Below, piece after piece: positions 15,409-17,958 of a stretch of 17,958 nucleotides of DNA. Under the pieces are notes generated by a model. The model did not search any database. It was not told the DNA's origin and saw nothing but the letters and a program-made list of their open reading frames with translations. The stretch comes from Legionellaceae bacterium UBA2794 (lineage in GTDB: Bacteria > Pseudomonadota > Gammaproteobacteria > Legionellales > Legionellaceae), in assembly GCA_002352055.1 (NCBI GenBank), contig DEHS01000061.1, positions 193-18,150 on the forward strand, in the 5' to 3' direction. Position numbers and translations under genes: made by a program. Position 1 is the stretch's first letter. Every line of letters begins with the position of its first letter.

Positions 15409-15684
15409 GCAATAGGATCATCACCTCTGGCCACATTGCCCAAAAGGATTTTGGCTTGCTTTCTGGCTTCTTCAACCGTTAAGTTACCTATTTGCCTAAG
15501 GTCACTCTTTTAACCTTACCGTTGATTCTGGTTTCAACAATGAAACTTTTGACACCATAAGTAATTCTTAAAACAAAGCCTTTTAAATCATTATCATGAT
15601 AAAACGTTTGGGTTTTTCCGGGAATATGTTCGAGTTTATCAACGATCGTTTGGTTAATTAAATACCCTTTTCAGCTTCCGCCAT
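15409..15684 (-). pseudogene. Decayed tyrosine-type phage integrase, N-terminal part only
   Basis: From an ATG at 15684, with AGGGG about 7 nt upstream, the frame starts MAEAEKG. It shifts by one missing base near 15661 and continues INQTIVDKLEHIPGK, DNDLKGFVLRITYG and RINGKVKRVTLGK. It shifts again by one missing base near 15492 (AAAA to AAA) and continues IGNLTVEEARKQAKILLG and GDDPIA. This is the arm-binding N-terminus (DUF4102-like) of P4-type integrases, including the usual TLG-x-x-x-LTVEEAR pattern. About 95 residues remain of about 400; the catalytic domain is gone at the palindromic repeat at 15408. It is therefore inactive and a scar of a former integrated element. Short open frames in the same stretch are products of the frameshifts. 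Confidence 0.8.
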
Positions 15685-15701
15685 AATTTACCCCTAAAAT
15701 T

Positions 15702-15722
15702 CCATGTAGACGCCATGTAGAC
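15702..15722. repeat. Two CCATGTAGAC direct repeats, 11 bp apart, before the integrase remnant
   Basis: CCATGTAGAC is found at 15702-15711 and 15713-15722, just upstream of the integrase start. TGTAGAC-type repeats next to integrase genes usually serve as integrase arm sites or autoregulatory sites. The spacer from 15723 to 15834 is AT-rich and holds nothing else I can name. Confidence 0.45.
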
Positions 15723-15834
15723 ACTTTATTTAAAGCTAATAAATTTTAATATGGCAAATTATGGCTTATAAACGTTGATTTAAAGGTTTTTGAAAGAATT
15801 TAAAATTTGATAAAACGTGCTAAACCCCTATTTT

Positions 15835-15877
15835 ACAGACTCATAATCCGTTGGTCTAAGTCCTTGTGGGCCCACCA
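15835..15877 (+). pseudogene. Degenerate 3' half of tRNA-Met (CAT), probable relic attachment site
   Basis: ACAGA, the loop CTCATAA and TCCGT form a tRNA anticodon arm with one mismatched pair (A against C) and anticodon CAT. TTGGTC follows, then AAGTCCTTG (the 3' side of a T arm whose 5' side is deleted) and TGGGCCCACCA, the end of an acceptor stem with CCA. No matching 5' half is present. Integrative elements that use a tRNA gene leave exactly such a 3' copy at one end. Confidence 0.65.
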
Positions 15878-16048
15878 ATACATATCAAGTAGTTACGTGC
15901 AGTTCAAAAAATAAACGACCTCTGAGAGGCACTGATGGGGTACTCACATTTAATAGCACAGCACCCTAACACGAGTTCTGTAATTTTCAAAGTTACCAAA
16001 ACCAACTTAAAACCATTACTGAACAAGTATACTCAAGTATTGCTTCGA
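15878..16048. other. Spacer between tRNA relic and tandem-receiver kinase
   Basis: These 171 bases hold no convincing gene. The only structure noted is a small perfect CCTCT-G-AGAGG hairpin at 15919-15929 without a T-run in either direction, which is too weak to call a terminator for the leftward kinase gene. Confidence 0.5.
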
Positions 16049-17958
16049 TTAGAAAGGTACATCCTTGCCCAATACGGATTTTATCCATGGCATTTCATTA
16101 AAAGAGTAACGTTGATAACCAGTGGTTATATAAAGCTCTTTAAAACCTTGATCATATAACTTTTTAGCGTACTCTTCTCCTTTAGTTTGCTCGCCTAGAT
16201 TTGAATCAATATATATAGGAGTATCTTTGTGAAACTTATCGAAATCCACTACAAAATCACTATAAGAAGAGTATGTTGAAATATCTAAACCTCTATCCTC
16301 TGCAGCAAATGTCCACATCGTACGAATCATTTCATCGTTATCAATAAGTATTATATGATTCGATGCTAAACTAGTTTTTTCTATGGGAATATATGGAACA
16401 TAATTTTTAGGAATTATTTGAACACTTAATGAATTACATCTTTCTCTAAGGTTATCTTCTTCGAAGGCACCAGTCACCAAATATGAATTATTTGATAAAT
16501 TAAGATCCTCTATTAAATCAAGTCCATTGAGAGTTTCATTAATAAACTCATAGTCAATTAAGAATAAGGTAGCATTTAATTCCAGATCAGCAAGAACATT
16601 AACATTCAAATCCGATGCTCTATTAAAATGAATAATTTCAATATATGAGTAATTTTTAAATTTTTTATTCCATATATCATGAATCATGAAATCATCATCT
16701 ACAATTACTATATTTTTATAATTATTTAATAATATAGTGTTACAAAACCAGTTTGGAGTTGTCGCTCTAGGTAATTCTATTAAAACTTTTGTTCCTATAT
16801 CTACTGACGACTCAATAGAAAGCTTCCCATTAAGTTGTTCAATATATTGTTTTGCATTAGATAGACCACAACCTGCCCCATTAGGTTTATTATAACTATA
16901 TCCAGGGTAAGTAATTTTTGATATTAGATTTTCAGGTATACCACAACCATTATCTGTTATATCAATAATAATGTTATTTTTTGAGTTGTGAAGACTGATA
17001 ATTATGAGCCCTTCATCCTTTATTGACTCCATACTATTATTGATTAAGTTCGATAATACTCCCTGAAAAAGGCTAATGTTAAGATTTGCAAAATTATCAT
17101 ATGTATCCGAAGAGATAATTAATTCCATTTGTACATTTGATTTTGAGTATTCAAAATTCTTTTCTAGAATTATGTTTTGCAAAATTGTAAAAACAAGCTC
17201 TGAAGAATTAACAAGACTCACCTCATTTTGGAACATATTTTTATATTTTTTGGAGTGAAGTAATAGATTATTTGCAATATCGTTTATACGTTTGGTAGCA
17301 CTTTTAATTAAAACTCTTTTACATTCTTGTAATGATGATAAGTCAAATAAAGCAGTATTAATTGCTGCTAGCGGAGATCTAATATCATGAGCAACTTGAG
17401 TAGCAATAGTTAAAAAAGCTTCTTTTTGAGACTCCTCTTTGCTTTTTTCAATTAGATTTAATAGCTCTGTCTGTATTGATTGCAATTCCACAGCTAAAGG
17501 AATCGCGATTTTAGAAGAATTGACATCTGACTGGGATTCGTCTAATAAGTGTAATATTTTACGTACAGGTTCAACAAATAACTCTTCTGGAATCTTACGA
17601 GATAAAGGATAAAGTATTATTAACATCCAAATAAAAAACAAAAGAAGAATGCTTCCTCGGAAGAAAAAATTATAAAGCATATCCGTATCATTTATTAAAG
17701 AACCAGAGGCTTTTATATAGCCTATATTTTCTAGTCCGATTAGAGGTATTGGGTGAATAAAAATCCAATTAAATACAGAGTGTAATAATAACTTGTTAAA
17801 ATTATCATTACTTGAAAAGTTAGCTTCATCTGGTTTTATCCACTCATATTTGATAACCCCATGGCTAATGTTTTTTAAGCGAGCATAAATAGCTTGATCA
17901 TTTCCAATTAATTTTTGAGATGTAATATATTCAGATAACTCCGCAGTTTTGAAGGACG
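16049..17958 (-). CDS. Membrane sensor histidine kinase with two tandem receiver domains, N-terminus beyond the window
   Basis: The frame is open to the right edge, so the true start lies beyond 17958; the ATG at 17680 is internal. About 92 residues before it look like the end of an extracytoplasmic sensor domain (SFKTAELSEYITSQK onward). Numbering from the 17680 ATG, a membrane helix lies at about 8-26, then a coiled linker, HisKA with AHDIRSPLAA (phosphoacceptor His98), N box NLINNSMESI (211-220), G1 DNGCGIP (243-249) and G2 GAGCGLSNA (268-276). A first receiver (about 321-433) has Asp328-330, Asp376, Thr403 and Lys425. A second (about 441-543) has Asp447/449, Asp492, Thr520 and Lys539, and ends almost at that lysine, so it lacks the last helix. 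Base composition is clearly more AT-rich than the left part of the window, suggesting acquisition. No output domain is seen. Confidence 0.85.
   Translation of the reverse strand, partial: SFKTAELSEYITSQKLIGNDQAIYARLKNISHGVIKYEWIKPDEANFSSNDNFNKLLLHSVFNWIFIHPIPLIGLENIGYIKASGSLINDTDMLYNFFFRGSILLLFFIWMLIILYPLSRKIPEELFVEPVRKILHLLDESQSDVNSSKIAIPLAVELQSIQTELLNLIEKSKEESQKEAFLTIATQVAHDIRSPLAAINTALFDLSSLQECKRVLIKSATKRINDIANNLLLHSKKYKNMFQNEVSLVNSSELVFTILQNIILEKNFEYSKSNVQMELIISSDTYDNFANLNISLFQGVLSNLINNSMESIKDEGLIIISLHNSKNNIIIDITDNGCGIPENLISKITYPGYSYNKPNGAGCGLSNAKQYIEQLNGKLSIESSVDIGTKVLIELPRATTPNWFCNTILLNNYKNIVIVDDDFMIHDIWNKKFKNYSYIEIIHFNRASDLNVNVLADLELNATLFLIDYEFINETLNGLDLIEDLNLSNNSYLVTGAFEEDNLRERCNSLSVQIIPKNYVPYIPIEKTSLASNHIILIDNDEMIRTMWTFAAEDRGLDISTYSSYSDFVVDFDKFHKDTPIYIDSNLGEQTKGEEYAKKLYDQGFKELYITTGYQRYSFNEMPWIKSVLGKDVPF

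Noticed and set aside
15919..15929. CCTCTGAGAGG hairpin as a terminator
   Set aside because: The stem is only 5 bp and no T-run follows on either strand.
15935..16159. 74-codon plus-strand frame
   Set aside because: Its second half is antisense to the conserved receiver domain of the kinase, and it has no clear family or ribosome site.

Overview
The window looks like a piece of a Legionella or close Legionellales chromosome (Gammaproteobacteria, AT-rich). The reasons are typical gammaproteobacterial housekeeping genes (kdsB, ycaR, tsaB, yoaA, fdxA, yggX), an 855-residue eukaryotic-like kinase protein with an Asn/Ser/Thr-rich tail of the kind seen among Dot/Icm effectors, and many sensory or c-di-GMP proteins. 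The genus is an inference from gene content; no marker gene proves it.

Layout. Positions 1-1280 hold the 3' part of an APC-family amino-acid antiporter (+). It converges on a PLP aminotransferase with an unusual C-terminal extension (1293-3113, -). A PAS hybrid histidine kinase (3196-4839, +) is divergent from the aminotransferase. A gene-free stretch (4840-5072) carries a palindromic REP-like repeat. Positions 5073-8909 are a compact minus-strand operon in which every gene overlaps the next: fdxA, yoaA, tsaB, ycaR (59 codons, GTG start) and kdsB. A 307-bp spacer with three TTAA motifs exactly 10 bp apart precedes the kinase-like protein (9217-11784, +). A small unknown gene, a PilZ protein, yggX and psuG follow on the plus strand, ending in tRNA-Phe (14221-14296), which has a clear sigma70 promoter.

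tRNA-Phe appears to be the border of an accessory region. To its right lie a putative C-tail-anchored protein of unknown function, a decayed tyrosine-integrase N-terminus carrying two single-base frameshifts and broken off by a nested palindromic insertion, paired 11-bp-spaced repeats resembling integrase arm sites, and a degenerate 3' half of a tRNA-Met gene ending in CCA (a probable relic attachment site). Last comes a very AT-rich histidine kinase with two tandem receiver domains that runs off the right edge.

Functionally the window combines core metabolism (CMP-Kdo synthesis, t6A tRNA modification, helicase repair, Fe-S and iron handling, pseudouridine breakdown) with signalling and likely host-interaction genes. 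The best candidates for something new are the kinase-like protein with altered active-site motifs, the tandem-receiver kinase, and the stack of integration scars between 14290 and 15877.
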